A stretch of DNA of 64,000 nucleotides, taken from positions 30,469,501 to 30,533,500 of the forward strand of contig NC_079878.1 in NCBI RefSeq assembly GCF_029227915.1, in the 5' to 3' direction. A program made the position numbers and the translations under genes. Under the pieces are notes generated by a model. The model was given only the letters and a program-made list of their open reading frames with translations. It did not search any database and was not told where the DNA came from. This stretch comes from Hydractinia symbiolongicarpus (taxonomy: Eukaryota > Cnidaria > Hydrozoa > Anthoathecata > Hydractiniidae). Below, piece by piece: positions 34,840-48,643 of this stretch; position 1 is the first letter of the stretch, and every line of letters starts with the position of its first letter.

Positions 34840-35467
34840 TGAAAACTACAAGTCTCATACGTTTTAGTGGTGAAAAAATAATTTAAAAAGTCGTTCGGGA
34901 AATACGTTTACTCCCTGGGTATTTTTTTTGTATACTTTTGACTACGGGCCGAGTCCGGGATTTACTGGAAATCGCGGGTTTTCGTTTGCCGGCGATTAAA
35001 CTTCTTTTATTCAGCGTCTCATCAAAAACGAAAACATTTTTGAAAACTACAAGTCTCATGCGTTTTAGTGGTGAAAAAATAATTTAAAAAATCCTTCTGG
35101 AAATGAGTTTACTCCCTGTGTATTTTCTTTGTATACTTTTGACTATACGGGCCGAGTCCGGGAATTACGGGAATTCGCGGGTTTTCGTTTGCCGGCGATT
35201 AAACATCTTTTATTCAGCGTCTCATCAAAAATAAAAACATTTTTGAAAACTACAAGTCTCGTGCGTTTTAGTGGCGAAAAGATAATTTAAAAAATCGTTC
35301 TGGAAATGAGTTTACTCGCAGGGTACTTTGTTTGTATACTTTTGACTATACGGGCCGAGTCCGGGATTTATGGGAAATCGCGGGTTTTCGTTTGCCGGCG
35401 ATTAAACTTCTTTTATTCTGCGTCTCATCAAAATGAAAACATTTTTGAAAACTACAAGGCTCATGCA
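34840..35467 (+). repeat. H hybrid, C and M monomers between two HOR blocks
   Basis: The first monomer (start 34862) is H to the left (aaaaagtcgttcggg, aaatacg) and then shows a T run, gactacggg (2-bp loss) and ggatttactgg, as in the short L' form at 20261. C and M follow, with M ending ttctgcgtctcatcaaaatg, which introduces the L monomer at 35468. Confidence 0.7.
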
Positions 35468-37900
35468 TTTTAGTGGTGAAAAAATAATTTAAAAAATCGT
35501 TCGGGAAATGAGTTTACTCCCTGGGTATTTTTTTTGTATACTTTTGACTATACGGGCCGAGTCCGAGATTTACGGGAAATCGCGGGTTTTCGTTTGCCGG
35601 CGATTAAACTTCTTTTATTCCGCGTCTCATCAAAAATGAAAACATTTTTGAAAACTACAAGTCTCATCCGTTTTATTGGTGAAAAGATAATTTAAAAAAT
35701 CGTTCTGGAAATGAGTTTACTCACAGGGTACTTTCTTTGTATATACTCGACTATACGGGACAAGCACGGGATTTACGGAAAATTGCGGGTTTTCGTTTGC
35801 CGGCGATTAAACTTCTTTTATTCAGCGTCTCATCAAAAATGAAAACATTTTTAAAAACTACAAGTCTCATGCGTTTTAGTGGTGAAAAGATAATTTAAAA
35901 AATTGTTCTGGAAATGAGTTTACTCGCAGGGTACTTTCTTTGTATACTTTTGACTATACGGGCCGAGTCCGGGATTTACGGGAAATCGCGGGTTTTCGTT
36001 TGCCGGCGATTAAACTTCTTTTATTCAGCGTCTCATCAAAAGCGAAAACATTTTTGAAAACTACAAGTCTCATGCGTTTTAGTGGTGAAAAAATAATTTC
36101 AAAAATCCTTCTGGAAATGAGTTTACTCCCTGTGTATTTTCTTTGTATACTTTTGACTATACGGGCCGAGTCCGGGAATTACGGGAATTCGCGGGTTTTC
36201 GTTTGCCGGCGATTAAACATCTTTTATTCAGCGTCTCATCAAAAATGAAAACATTTTTGAAAACTACAAGTCTCATGCGTTTTAGTGGCGAAAAGATAAT
36301 TTAAAAAATCGTTCTGGAAATGAGTTTACTCGCAGGGTACTTTGTTTGTATACTTTTGACTATACGGGCCGAGTCCGGGATTTATGGGAAATCGCGGTTT
36401 TTCGTTTGCCGGCGATTAAACTTCCTTTATTCAGCGTCTTATCAAAAATGAAAACATTTGTGAAAACTACAAGTCTCATGCGTTTTAGTGGTGAAAAGAT
36501 AATTTCAAAAAGCGTTCTTGAAATGAGTTTACTCGCAGGGTACTTTCTTTGTATACTTTTGACTATACGGGCCGAGCCCGGATTTACGGGAAATCGCGGG
36601 TTTTCGTTTGCCGGCGATTAAACTTCTTTTATTCAGCGTCTTATCAAAAATGAAAACATTTTTGAAAACTACAAGTCTCATACGTTTTAGTGGTGAAAAA
36701 ATAATTTAAAAAATCGTTCGGGAAATACGTTTACTCCCTGGGTATTTTCTTTGTATACATTTGACTATACGGGCCGATTCTGGGATTTACGGTAAATCGC
36801 GGGTTTTCGTTTGCCGCCGATTAAACTTCTTTTATTCAGCGTCTCATCAAAAATGAAAACATTTTTGAAACTACAAGTCTCATGCGTTTTAGTGGTGAAA
36901 AGATAATTTAAAAAATCGTTCTGGAAATGAGTTTACTCGCAGGGTACTTTCTTTGTATACTTTTGACTATACGGGCCGAGTCCGGGATTTACGGGAAATC
37001 GCGGGTTTTCGTTTGCCGGCGATTAAACTTCTTTTATTCAGCGTCTCATCAAAAACGAAAACATTTTTGAAAACTACAAGTCTCATGCGTTTTAGTGGTG
37101 AAAAAATAATTTAAAAAATCCTTCTGGAAATGAGTTTACTCCCTGTGTATTTTCTTTGTATACTTTTGACTATACGGGCCGAGTCCGAGATTTACGGGAA
37201 ATCGCGGGTTTTCGTTTGCCGGCGATTAAACTTCTTTTATTCCGCGTCTCATCAAAAATGAAAACATTTTTGAAAACTACAAGTCTCATCCGTTTTATTG
37301 GTGAAAAGATAATTTAAAAAATCGTTCGGGAAATGAGTTTACTCCCTGTGTATTTTCTTTGTATACCTTTGACTATACGGGCCGAGTCCGGAAATTACGG
37401 GAATTCGCGGGTTTTCGTTTGCCGGCGATTAAACATCTTTTATTCAGCGTCTCATCAAAAATGAAAACATTTTTGAAAACTACAAGTCTCGTGCGTTTTA
37501 GTGGTGAAAAGATAATTTAAAAAATTGTTCTGGAAATGAGTTTACTCGCAGGGTACTTTCTTTGTATACTTTTGACTATACGGGCCGAGTCCGGGATTTA
37601 CGGGAAATCGCGGCTTTTCGTTTGCCGGCGATTAAACTTCTTTTATTCAGCGTCTTATCAAAAATGAAAACATTTTTGAAAACTACAAGTCTCATACGTT
37701 TTAGTGGTGAAAAAATAATTTAAAAAGTCGTTCGGGAAATACGTTTACTCCCTGGGTATTTTCTTTGTATACTTTTGACTATACGGGCCGAGTCCGGGAT
37801 TTATGGGAAATCGCGGGTTTTCGTTTGCCGGCGATTAAACTTCTTTTATTCTGCGTCTCATCAAAATGAAAACATTTTTGAAAACTACAAGGCTCATGCA
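35468..37900 (+). repeat. 12-mer HOR unit, copy 1 (2433 bp)
   Basis: Order L-D-B-C-M-P-H-B-C/L-C-B-H/M. It repeats at 37901 with one added C after D. The last monomer (about 37698) is H on the left and M on the right (gggatttatggg), a junction-type hybrid. Its M (about 36279) has lost one g in gcggtttttcg. The P after M has aatttcaaaaagcg, which opens the 91-codon frame at 36346. Confidence 0.8.
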
Positions 37901-40536
37901 TTTTAGTGGTGAAAAAATAATTTAAAAAATCGTTCGGGAAATGAGTTTACTCCCTGGGTATTTTTTTTGTATATTTTTGACTATACGGGCCGAGTCCGAG
38001 ATTTACGGGAAATCGCGGGTTTTCGTTTGCCGGCGATTAAACTTCTTTTATTCCGCGTCTCATCAAAAATGAAAACATTTTTGAAAACTACAAGTCTCAT
38101 CCGTTTTATTGGTGAAAAGATAATTTAAAAAATCGTTGTGGAAATGAGTTTACTCACAGGGTACTTTCTTTGTATATACTCGACTATACGGGACAAGCAC
38201 GGGATTTACGGAAAATTGCGGGTTTTCGTTTGCCGGCGATTAAACTTCTTTTATTCAGCGTCTCATCAAAAATGAAAACATTTTTAAAAACTACAAGTCT
38301 CATGCGTTTTAGTGGTGAAAAAATAATTTAAAAAATCCTTCTGGAAATGAGTTTACTCCCTGTGTATTTTCTTTGTATACCTTTGACTATACGGGCCGAG
38401 TCCGGAAATTACGGGAATTCGCGGGTTTTCGTTTGCCGGCGATTAAACATCTTTTATTCAGCGTCTCATCAAAAATGAAAACATTTTTGAAAACTACAAG
38501 TCTCGTGCGTTTTAGTGGTGAAAAGATAATTTAAAAAATTGTTCTGGAAATGAGTTTACTCGCAGGGTACTTTCTTTGTATACTTTTGACTATACGGGCC
38601 GAGTCCGGGATTTACGGGAAATCGCGGGTTTTCGTTTGCCGGCGATTAAACTTCTTTTATTCAGCGTCTCATCAAAAGCGAAAACATTTTTGAAAACTAC
38701 AAGTCTCATGCGTTTTAGTGGTGAAAAAATAATTTCAAAAATCCTTCTGGAAATGAGTTTACTCCCTGTGTATTTTCTTTGTATACTTTTGACTATACGG
38801 GCCGAGTCCGGGAATTACGGGAATTCGCGGGTTTTCGTTTGCCGGCGATTAAACATCTTTTATTCAGCGTCTCATCAAAAATGAAAACATTTTTGAAAAC
38901 TACAAGTCTCGTGCGTTTTAGTGGCGAAAAGATAATTTAAAAAATCGTTCTGGAAATGAGTTTACTCGCAGGGTACTTTGTTTGTATACTTTTGACTATA
39001 CGGGCCGAGTCCGGGATTTATGGGAAATCGCGGGTTTTCGTTTGCCGGCGATTAAACTTCCTTTATTCAGCGTCTTATCAAAAATGAAAACATTTGTGAA
39101 AACTACAAGTCTCATGCGTTTTAGTGGTGAAAAGATAATTTCAAAAATCGTTCTTGAAATGAGTTTACTCGCAGGGTACTTTCTTTGTATACTTTTGACT
39201 ATACGGGCCGAGCCCGGATTTACGGGAAATCGCGGGTTTTCGTTTGCCGGCGATTAAACTTCTTTTATTCAGCGTCTTATCAAAAATGAAAACATTTTTG
39301 AAAACTACAAGTCTCATACGTTTTAGTGGTGAAAAAATAATTTAAAAAATCGTTCGGGAAATACGTTTACTCCCTGGGTATTTTCTTTGTATACATTTGA
39401 CTATACGGGCCGATTCTGGGATTTACGGTAAATCGCGGGTTTTCGTTTGCCGGCGATTAAACTTCTTTTATTCAGCGTCTCATCAAAAATGAAAACATTT
39501 TTGAAACTACAAGTCTCATGCGTTTTAGTGGTGAAAAGATAATTTAAAAAATCGTTCTGGAAATGAGTTTACTCGCAGGGTACTTTCTTTGTATACTTTT
39601 GACTATACGGGCCGAGTCCGGGATTTACGGGAAATCGCGGGTTTTCGTTTGCCGGCGATTAAACTTCTTTTATTCAGCGTCTCATCAAAAACGAAAACAT
39701 TTTTGAAAACTACAAGTCTCATGCGTTTTAGTGGTGAAAAAATAATTTAAAAAATCCTTCTGGAAATGAGTTTACTCCCTGTGTATTTTCTTTGTATACT
39801 TTTGACTATACGGGCCGAGTCCGAGATTTACGGGAAATCGCGGGTTTTCGTTTGCCGGCGATTAAACTTCTTTTATTCCGCGTCTCATCAAAAATGAAAA
39901 CATTTTTGAAAACTACAAGTGTCATCCGTTTTATTGGTGAAAAGATAATTTAAAAAATCGTTCGGGAAATGAGTTTACTCCCTGTGTATTTTCTTTGTAT
40001 ACCTTTGACTATACGGGCCGAGTCCGGAAATTACGGGAATTCGCGGGTTTTCGTTTGCCGGCGATTAAACATCTTTTATTCAGCGTCTCATCAAAAATGA
40101 AAACATTTTTGAAAACTACAAGTCTCGTGCGTTTTAGTGGTGAAAAGATAATTTAAAAAATTGTTCTGGAAATGAGTTTACTCGCAGGGTACTTTCTTTG
40201 TATACTTTTGACTATACGGGCCGAGTCCGGGATTTACGGGAAATCGCGGGTTTTCGTTTGCCGGCGATTAAACTTCTTTTATTCAGCGTCTCATCAAAAA
40301 CGAAAACATTTTTGAAAACTACAAGTCTCATGCGTTTTAGTGGTGAAAAAATAATTTCAAAAATCCTTCTGGAAATGAGTTTACTCCCTGTGTATTTTCT
40401 TTGTATACGTTTGACTATACGGGCCGAGTCCGGGAATTACGGGAATTCGCGGGTTTTTGTTTGCCGGCGATTAAACATCTTTTATTCAGCGTCTCATCAA
40501 AAATGAAAACATTTTTGAAAACTACAAGTCTCGTGC
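37901..40536 (+). repeat. 13-mer HOR unit, copy 2 (2636 bp)
   Basis: Order L-D-C-B-C-M-P-H-B-C/L-C-B-C. Anchors at +2636 from copy 1 are the open frames 35940/38576 and 36346/38982. The extra C after D matches the D-C-B order at about 27.8, 23.7 and 43.4 kb, so copy 1 more likely lost this monomer than copy 2 gained it. Confidence 0.78.
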
Positions 40537-43171
40537 GTTTTAGTGGCGAAAAGATAATTTAAAAAATCGTTCTGGAAATGAGTTTACTTGCAGGGTACTT
40601 TGTTTGTATACTTTTGACTATACGGGCCGAGTCCGGGATTTATGGGAAATCGCGGGTTTTCGTTTGCCGGCGATTAAACTTCCTTTATTCAGCGTCTCAT
40701 CAAAAATGAAAACATTTGTGAAAACTACAAGTCTCATGCGTTTTAGTGGTGAAAAGATAATTTAAAAAATCGTTCTTGAAATGAGTTTACTCGCAGGGTA
40801 CTTTCTTTGTATACTTTTGACTATACGGGCCGAGCCCGGATTTACGGGAAATCGCGGGTTTTCGTTTGCCGGCGATTAAACTTCTTTTATTCAGCGTCTT
40901 ATCAAAAATGAAAACATTTTTGAAAACTACAAGTCTCATACGTTTTAGTGGTGAAAAAATAATTTAAAAAGTCGTTCGGGAAATACGTTTACTCCCTGGG
41001 TATTTTCTTTGTATACTTTTGACTATACGGGCCGATTCTGGGATTTACGGTAAATCGCGGGTTTTCGTTTGCCGGCGATTAAACTTCTTTTATTTAGCGT
41101 CTCATCAAAAATGAAATCATTTTTGAAACTACAAGTCTCATGCGTTTTAGTGGTGAAAAAATAATTTAAAAAATCGTTCTGGAAATGAGTTTACTCCCTG
41201 GGTATTTTCTTTGTATACTTTTGACTATACGGGCCGAGTCCGGGATTTACGGGAATTCGCGGGTTTTCGTTTGGCGGCGATTAAACTTCTTTTATTCAGC
41301 GTCTTATCAAAAATGAAAACATTTTTGAAAACTACAAGTCTCATACGCTTTAGTGGTGAAAAAATAATTTAAAAAATCGTTCGGGAAATGGGATTACTCC
41401 CTGGGTATTTTTTTTGTATACTTTTGACTACGGGCCGAGTCCGGGATTTATGGAAAATCGCGGGTTTTCGTTTGCCGGCGATTAAACTTCTTTTATTCAG
41501 CGTCTTATCAAAAATGAAAACATTTTTGAAAACTACAAGTCTCATGCGTTTTAGTGGTGAAAAGATAATTTAAAAAATCGTTCTGGAAATGAGTTTACTC
41601 CCTGGGTATTTTCTTTGTATACTTTTGACTATACGGGCCGAGTCCGGGATTTATGGGAAATCGCGGGTTTTCGTTTGCCGGCGATTAAACTTCTTTTATT
41701 CAGCGTCTTATCAAAAATGAAAACATTTTTGAAAACTACAAGTCTCATGCGTTTTAGTGGTGAAAAGATAATTTAAAAAATCGTTCTGGAAATGAGTTTA
41801 CTCCCTGGGTATTTTCTTTGTATACTTTTGACTATACGGGCCGAGTCCGGGATTTACGGGAATTCGCGGGTTTTCGTTTGCCGGCGATTAAAATTCTTTT
41901 ATTCAGCGTCTTATCAAAAATGAAAACATTTTTGAAAACTACAAGTCTCATACGTTTTAGTGGTGAAAAAATAATTTAAAAAATCGTTCGGGAAATGAGA
42001 TTACTCCCTGGGTATTTTTTTTGTATACTTTTGACTATACGGGCCGAGTCCGAGATTTACGGGAAATCGCGGGTTTTCGTTTGCCGGCGATTAAACTTCT
42101 TTTATTCCGCGTCTCATCAAAAATGAAAACATTTTTGAAAACTACAAGTCTCGTGCGTTTTAGTGGTGAAAAGATAATTTAAAAAATCGCTCTTGAAATG
42201 AGTTTACTCGCAGGGTACTTTCTTTGTATACTTTTGACTATACGGGCCGAGTCCGGGATTTACGGGAAATCGCGGGTTTTCGTTTGCCGGCGATTAAACT
42301 TCTTTTATTCAGCGTCTCATCAAAAATGAAAACATTTTTGAAAACTACAAGTCTCATGCGTTTTAGTGGTGAAAAAATAATTTAAAAAATCCTTCTGGAA
42401 ATGAGTTTACTCCCTGTGTATTTTCTTTGTATACCTTTGACTATACGGGCTGAGTCCGGGAATTACGGGAATTCGCGGGTTTTCGTTTGCCGGCGATTAA
42501 ACATCTTTAATTCAGCGTCTCATCAAAAATGAAAACATTTTTGAAAACTACAAGTCTCGTGCGTTTTAGTGGTGAAAAGATAATTTAAAAAATCGTTCTG
42601 GAAATGAGTTTACTCGCAGGGTACTTTCTTTGTATACTTTTGACTATACGGGCCGAGTCCGGGATTTACGGGAAATCGCGGGTTTTCGTTTTCCGGCGAT
42701 TAAACTTCTTTTATTCAGCGTCTCATCAAAAACGAAAACATTTTTGAAAACTACAAGTCTCATGCGTTTTAGTGGTGAAAAAATAATTTAAAAAATCCTT
42801 CTGGAAATGAGTTTACTCCCTGTGTATTTTCTTTGTATACTTTTGACTATACGGGCCGAGTCCGGGAATTACGGGAATTCGCGGGTTTTCGTTTGCCGGC
42901 GATTAAACATCTTTTATTCAGCGTCTCATCAAAAATGAAAACATTTTTGAAAACTACAAGTCTCGTGCGTTTTAGTGGCGAAAAGATAATTTAAAAAATC
43001 GTTCTGGAAATGAGTTTACTCGCAGGGTACTTTGTTTGTATACTTTTGACTATACGGGCCGAGTCCGGGATTTATGGGAAATCGCGGGTTTTCGTTTGCC
43101 GGCGATTAAACTTCTTTTATTCCGCGTCTCATCAAAATGAAAACATTTTTGAAAACTACAAGGCTCATGCA
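40537..43171 (+). repeat. Mixed block with return of A, L' and L monomers
   Basis: Order by eye: M-P-H-A-L'-A/M-A-L-B-C-B-C-M. The part from about 41145 resembles 18840-22900 (A, short L' with gactacggg, A, L, then B with cgctc, C with gggctgagtc), so an older arrangement is preserved or reintroduced here. Single-copy states include tcatacgctttagtgg at 41348 and attaaaattc near 41887. Confidence 0.68.
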
Positions 43172-44590
43172 TTTTAGTGGTGAAAAAATAATTTAAAAAA
43201 TCGTTCGGGAAATGAGTTTACTCCCTGGGTATTTTTTTTGTATACTTTTGACTATATGGGCCGAGTCCGAGATTTACGGGAAATCGCGGGTTTTCGTTTG
43301 CCGGCGATTAAACTTCTTTTATTCCGCGTCTCATCAAAAATGAAAACATTTTTGAAAACTACAAGTCTCATCCGTTTTATTGGTGAAAAGATAATTTAAA
43401 AAATCGTTCTGGAAATGAGTTTACTCACAGGGTACTTTCTTTGTATATACTCGACTATACGGGACAAGCACGGGATTTACGGAAAATTGCGGGTTTTCGT
43501 TTGCCGGCGATTAAACTTCTTTTATTCAGCGTCTCATCAAAAATGAAAACATTTTTAAAAACTACAAGTCTCATGCGTTTTAGTGGTGAAAAAATAATTT
43601 AAAAAATCCTTCTGGAAATGAGTTTACTCCCTGTGTATTTTCTTTGTATACCTTTGACTATACGGGCCGAGTCCGGAAATTACGGGAATTCGCGGGTTTT
43701 CGTTTGCCGGCGATTAAACATCTTTTATTCAGCGTCTCATCAAAAATGAAAACATTTTTGAAAACTACAAGTCTCGTGCGTTTTAGTGGTGAAAAGATAA
43801 TTTAAAAAATTGTTCTGGAAATGAGTTTACTCGCAGGGTACTTTCTTTGTATACTTTTGACTATACGGGCCGAGTCCGGGATTTACGGGAAATCGCGGGT
43901 TTTCGTTTGCCGGCGATTAAACTTCTTTTATTCAGCGTCTCATCAAAAGCGAAAACATTTTTGAAAACTACAAGTCTCATGCGTTTTAGTGGTGAAAAAA
44001 TAATTTAAAAAATCCTTCTGGAAATGAGTTTACTCCCTGTGTATTTTCTTTGTATACTTTTGACTATACGGGCCGAGTCCGGGAATTACGAGAATTCGCG
44101 GGTTTTCGTTTGCCGGCGATTAAACATCTTTTATTCAGCGTCTCATCAAAAATGAAAACATTTTTGAAAACTACAAGTCTCGTGCGTTTTAGTGGCGAAA
44201 AGATAATTTAAAAAATCGTTCTGGAAATGAGTTTACTCGCAGGGTACTTTGTTTGTATACTTTTGACTATACGGGCCGAGTCCGGGATTTATGGGAAATC
44301 GCGGGTTTTCGTTTGCCGGCGATTAAACTTCCTTTATTCAGCGTCTCATCAAAAATGAAAACATTTGTGAAAACTACAAGTCTCATGCGTTTTAGTGGTG
44401 AAAAGATAATTTAAAAAATCGTTCTTGAAATGAGTTTACTCGCAGGGTACTTTCTTTGTATACTTTTGACTATACGGGCCGAGCCCGGATTTACGGGAAA
44501 TCGCGGGTTTTCGTTTGCCGGCGATTAAACTTCTTTTATTCCGCGTCTCATCAAAATGAAAACATTTTTGAAAACTACAAGGCCCATGCA
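43172..44590 (+). repeat. Seven-mer HOR unit, copy 1 (L-D-C-B-C-M-P/L)
   Basis: Begins with an L after ggctcatgcatttt and with tatatgggcc. The final monomer is P on the left and ends ttccgcgtctcatcaaaatg, the tail that normally precedes L, so it is a hybrid joining P to the next L. Length 1419 bp. Confidence 0.78.
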
Positions 44591-45806
44591 TTTTAGTGGT
44601 GAAAAAATAATTTAAAAAATCGTTCGGGAAATGAGTTTACTCCCTGGGTATTTTTTTTGTATACTTTTGACTATATGGGCCGAGTCCGAGATTTACGGGA
44701 AATCGCGGGTTTTCGTTTGCCGGCGATTAAACTTCTTTTATTCCGCGTCTCATCAAAAATGAAAACATTTTTGAAAACTACAAGTCTCATCCGTTTTATT
44801 GGTGAAAAGATAATTTAAAAAATCCTTCTGGAAATGAGTTTACTCCCTGTGTATTTTCTTTGTATACCTTTGACTATACGGGCCGAGTCCGGAAATTACG
44901 GGAATTCGCGGGTTTTCGTTTGCCGGCGATTAAACATCTTTTATTCAGCGTCTCATCAAAAATGAAAACATTTTTGAAAACTACAAGTCTCGTGCGTTTT
45001 AGTGGTGAAAAGATAATTTAAAAAATTGTTCTGGAAATGAGTTTACTCGCAGGGTACTTTCTTTGTATACTTTTGACTATACGGGCCGAGTCCGGGATTT
45101 ACGGGAAATCGCGGGTTTTCGTTTGCCGGCGATTAAACTTCTTTTATTCAGCGTCTCATCAAAAGCGAAAACATTTTTGAAAACTACAAGTCTCATGCGT
45201 TTTAGTGGTGAAAAAATAATTTCAAAAATCCTTCTGGAAATGAGTTTACTCCCTGTGTATTTTCTTTGTATACTTTTGACTATACGGGCCGAGTCCGGGA
45301 ATTACGAGAATTCGCGGGTTTTCGTTTGCCGGCGATTAAACATCTTTTATTCAGCGTCTCATCAAAAATGAAAACATTTTTGAAAACTACAAGTCTCGTG
45401 CGTTTTAGTGGCGAAAAGATAATTTAAAAAATCGTTCTGGAAATGAGTTTACTCGCAGGGTACTTTGTTTGTATACTTTTGACTATACGGGCCGAGTCCG
45501 GGATTTATGGGAAATCGCGGGTTTTCGTTTGCCGGCGATTAAACTTCCTTTATTCAGCGTCTCATCAAAAATGAAAACATTTGTGAAAACTACAAGTCTC
45601 ATGCGTTTTAGTGGTGAAAAGATAATTTAAAAAAACGTTCTTGAAATGAGTTTACTCGCAGGGTACTTTCTTTGTATACTTTTGACTATACGGGCCGAGC
45701 CCGGATTTACGGGAAATCGCGGGTTTTCGTTTGCCGGCGATTAAACTTCTTTTATTCAGCGTCTTATCAAAAATGAAAACATTTTTGAAAACTACAAGTC
45801 TCATAC
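44591..45806 (+). repeat. Six-mer HOR unit, copy 2 (L-C-B-C-M-P)
   Basis: Shares the tatatgggcc L allele and the gaattacgagaattcg C allele with the previous unit (44091 and 45307), but D is missing: L with catccgttttattgg is followed directly by C. The end is approximate; H follows. Confidence 0.75.
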
Positions 45807-48643
45807 GTTTTAGTGGTGAAAAAATAATTTAAAAAATCGTTCGGGAAATACGTTTACTCCCTGGGTATTTTCTTTGTATACATTTGACTATACGGGCCGA
45901 TTCTGGGATTTACGGTAAATCGCGGGTTTTCGTTTGCCGGCGATTAAACTTCTTTTATTCAGCGTCTCATCAAAAATGAAAACATTTTTGAAACTACAAG
46001 TCTCATGCGTTTTAGTGGTGAAAAGATAATTTAAAAAATCGTTCTGGAAATGAGTTTACTCGCAGGGTACTTTCTTTGTATACTTTTGACTATACGGGCC
46101 GAGTCCGGGATTTACGGGAAATCGCGGGTTGTCGTTTGCCGGCGATTAAACTTCTTTTATTCAGCGTCTCATCAAAAACGAAAACATTTTTGAAAACTAC
46201 AAGTCTCATGCGTTTTAGTGGTGAAAAAATAATTTAAAAAATCCTTCTGGAAATGAGTTTACTCCCTGTGTATTTTCTTTGTATACTTTTGACTATACGG
46301 GCCGAGTCCGAGATTTACGGGAAATCGCGGGTTTTCGTTTGCCGGCGATTAAACTTCTTTTATTCCGCGTCTCATCAAAAATGAAAACGTTTTTGAAAAC
46401 TACAAGTCTCATCCGTTTTATTGGTGAAAAGATAATTTAAAAAATCGTTCTGGAAATGAGTTTTCTCACAGGGTACTTTCTTTGTATATACTCGACTATA
46501 CGGGACAAGCACGGGATTTACGGAAAATTGCGGGTTTTCGTTTGCCGGCGATTAAACTTCTTTTATTCAGCGTCTCATCAAAAATGAAAACATTTTTAAA
46601 AACTACAAGTCTCATGCGTTTTAGTGGTGAAAAAATAATTTAAAAAATCCTTCTGGAAATGAGTTTACTCCCTGTGTATTTTCTTTGTATACCTTTGACT
46701 ATACGGGCCGAGTCCGGAAATTACGGGAATTCGCGGGTTTTCGTTTGCCGGCGATTAAACATCTTTTATTCAGCGTCTCATCAAAAATGAAAACATTTTT
46801 GAAAACTACAAGTCTCGTGCGTTTTAGTGGTGAAAAGATAATTTAAAAAATTGTTCTGGAAATGAGTTTACTCGCAGGGTACTTTCTTTGTATACTTTTG
46901 ACTATACGGGCCGAGTCCGGGATTTACGGGAAATCGCTTGTTTTCGTTTGCCAGCGATTAAACTTCTTTTATTCAGCGTCTCATCAAAAACGAAAACATT
47001 TTTGAAAACTACAAGTCTCATGCGTTTTAGTGGCGAAAAGATAATTTAAAAAATCGTTCTGGAAATGAGTTTACTCGCAGGGTACTTTGTTTGTATACTT
47101 TTGACTATACGGGCCGAGTCCGGGATATATGGGAAATCGCGGGTTTTCGTTTGCCGGCGATTAAACTTCCTTTATTCAGCGTCTCATCAAAAATGAAAAC
47201 ATTTGTGAAAACTACAAGTCTCATGCGTTTTAGTGGTGAAAAGATAATTTAAAAAATCGTTCTTGAAATGAGTTTACTCGCAGGGTACTTTCTTTGTATA
47301 CTTTTGACTATACGGGCCGAGCCCGGATTTACGGGAAATCGCGGGTTTTCGTTTGCCGGCGATTAAACTTCTTTTATTCAGCGTCTTATCAAAAATGAAA
47401 ACATTTTTGAAAACTACAAGTCTCATACGTTTTAGTGGTGAAAAAATAATTTAAAAAATCGTTCGGGAAATACGTTTACTCCCTGGGTATTTTCTTTGTA
47501 TACTTTTGACTATACGGGCCGATTCTGGGATTTACGGTAAATCGCGGGTTTTCGTTTGCCGGCGATTAAACTTCTTTTATTTAGCGTCTCATCAAAAATG
47601 AAAACATTTTTGAAACTACAAGTCTCATGCGTTTTAGTGGTGAAAAGATAATTTAAAAAATCGTTCTGGAAATGAGTTTACTCCCTGGGTATTTTCTTTG
47701 TATACTTTTGACTATACGGGCCGAGTCCGGGATTTACGGGAATTCGCTGGTTTTCGTTTGCCGGCGATTAAAGTTCTTTTATTCAGCGTCTCATCAAAAA
47801 TGAAAACATTTTCGAAAACTTCAAGTCTCGTGCGTTTTAGTGGTGAAAAGATAATTTAAAAAATCGTTCTGGAAATGAGTTTACTCGCAGGGTACTTTCT
47901 TTGTATACTTTTGACTATACGGGCCGAGTCCGGGATTTACGGGAAATCGCGGGTTTTCGTTTGCCGGCGATTAAACTTCTTTTATTCAGCGTCTCATCAA
48001 AAATGAAAACATTTTTGAAAACTGCAAGTCTCATGCGTTTTAGTGGAGAAAAGATAATTTAAAAATTCGTTCTGGAAATGAGTTTACTCGCAGGGTACTT
48101 TCTTTGTATACTTTTGACTATACGGGCCGAGTCCGGGATTTACGGGAAATCGCGGGTTTTCGTTTGCCGGCGATTAAACTTCTTTTATTCAGCGTCTCAT
48201 CAAAAATGAAAACATTTTTGAAAACTGCAAGTCTCATGCGTTTTAGTGGTGAAAAGATAATTTAAAAATTCGTTCTGGAAATGAGTTTACTCGCAGGGTA
48301 CTTTCTTTGTATACTTTTGACTATACGGGCCGAGCCCGGATTTACGGGAAATCGCGGGTTTTCGTTTGCCGGCGATTAAACTTCTTTTATTCAGCGTCTC
48401 ATCAAAAATGAAAACATTTTTTAAAACTACAAGTCTCATACGTTTAAGTGGTGAAAAAATAATTTAAAAAATCGTTCGGGAAATACGTTTACTCCCTGGG
48501 TATTTTCTTTGTATACTTTTGACTATACGGGCCGATTCCGGGATTTACGGTAAATCGCGGGTTTTCGTGTGCCGGCGATTAAACTTCTTTTATTCAGCGT
48601 CTCATCAAAAATGAAAACATTTTTCAAACTACAAGTCTCATGC
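45807..48643 (+). repeat. Transition from B/C-rich to A/P'/H-rich organisation
   Basis: Order by eye: H-B-C/L-D-C-B-M-P-H-A-B-B-P'-H. This is where C and D fade out and the aaaaattcg P' monomer appears (48241). The two B copies before it have gaaaactgcaag. The last D and the last canonical C lie here. Confidence 0.72.
48241..48442 (+). repeat. Type P' monomer exemplar
   Basis: Like P in gagcccggattt, but with aaaaattcgttctgg upstream and catttttt followed by aaaactac downstream. It becomes the standard partner of H from here to the right end; copies after ~51.9 kb often have tatacgagccgagccc. Confidence 0.78.
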
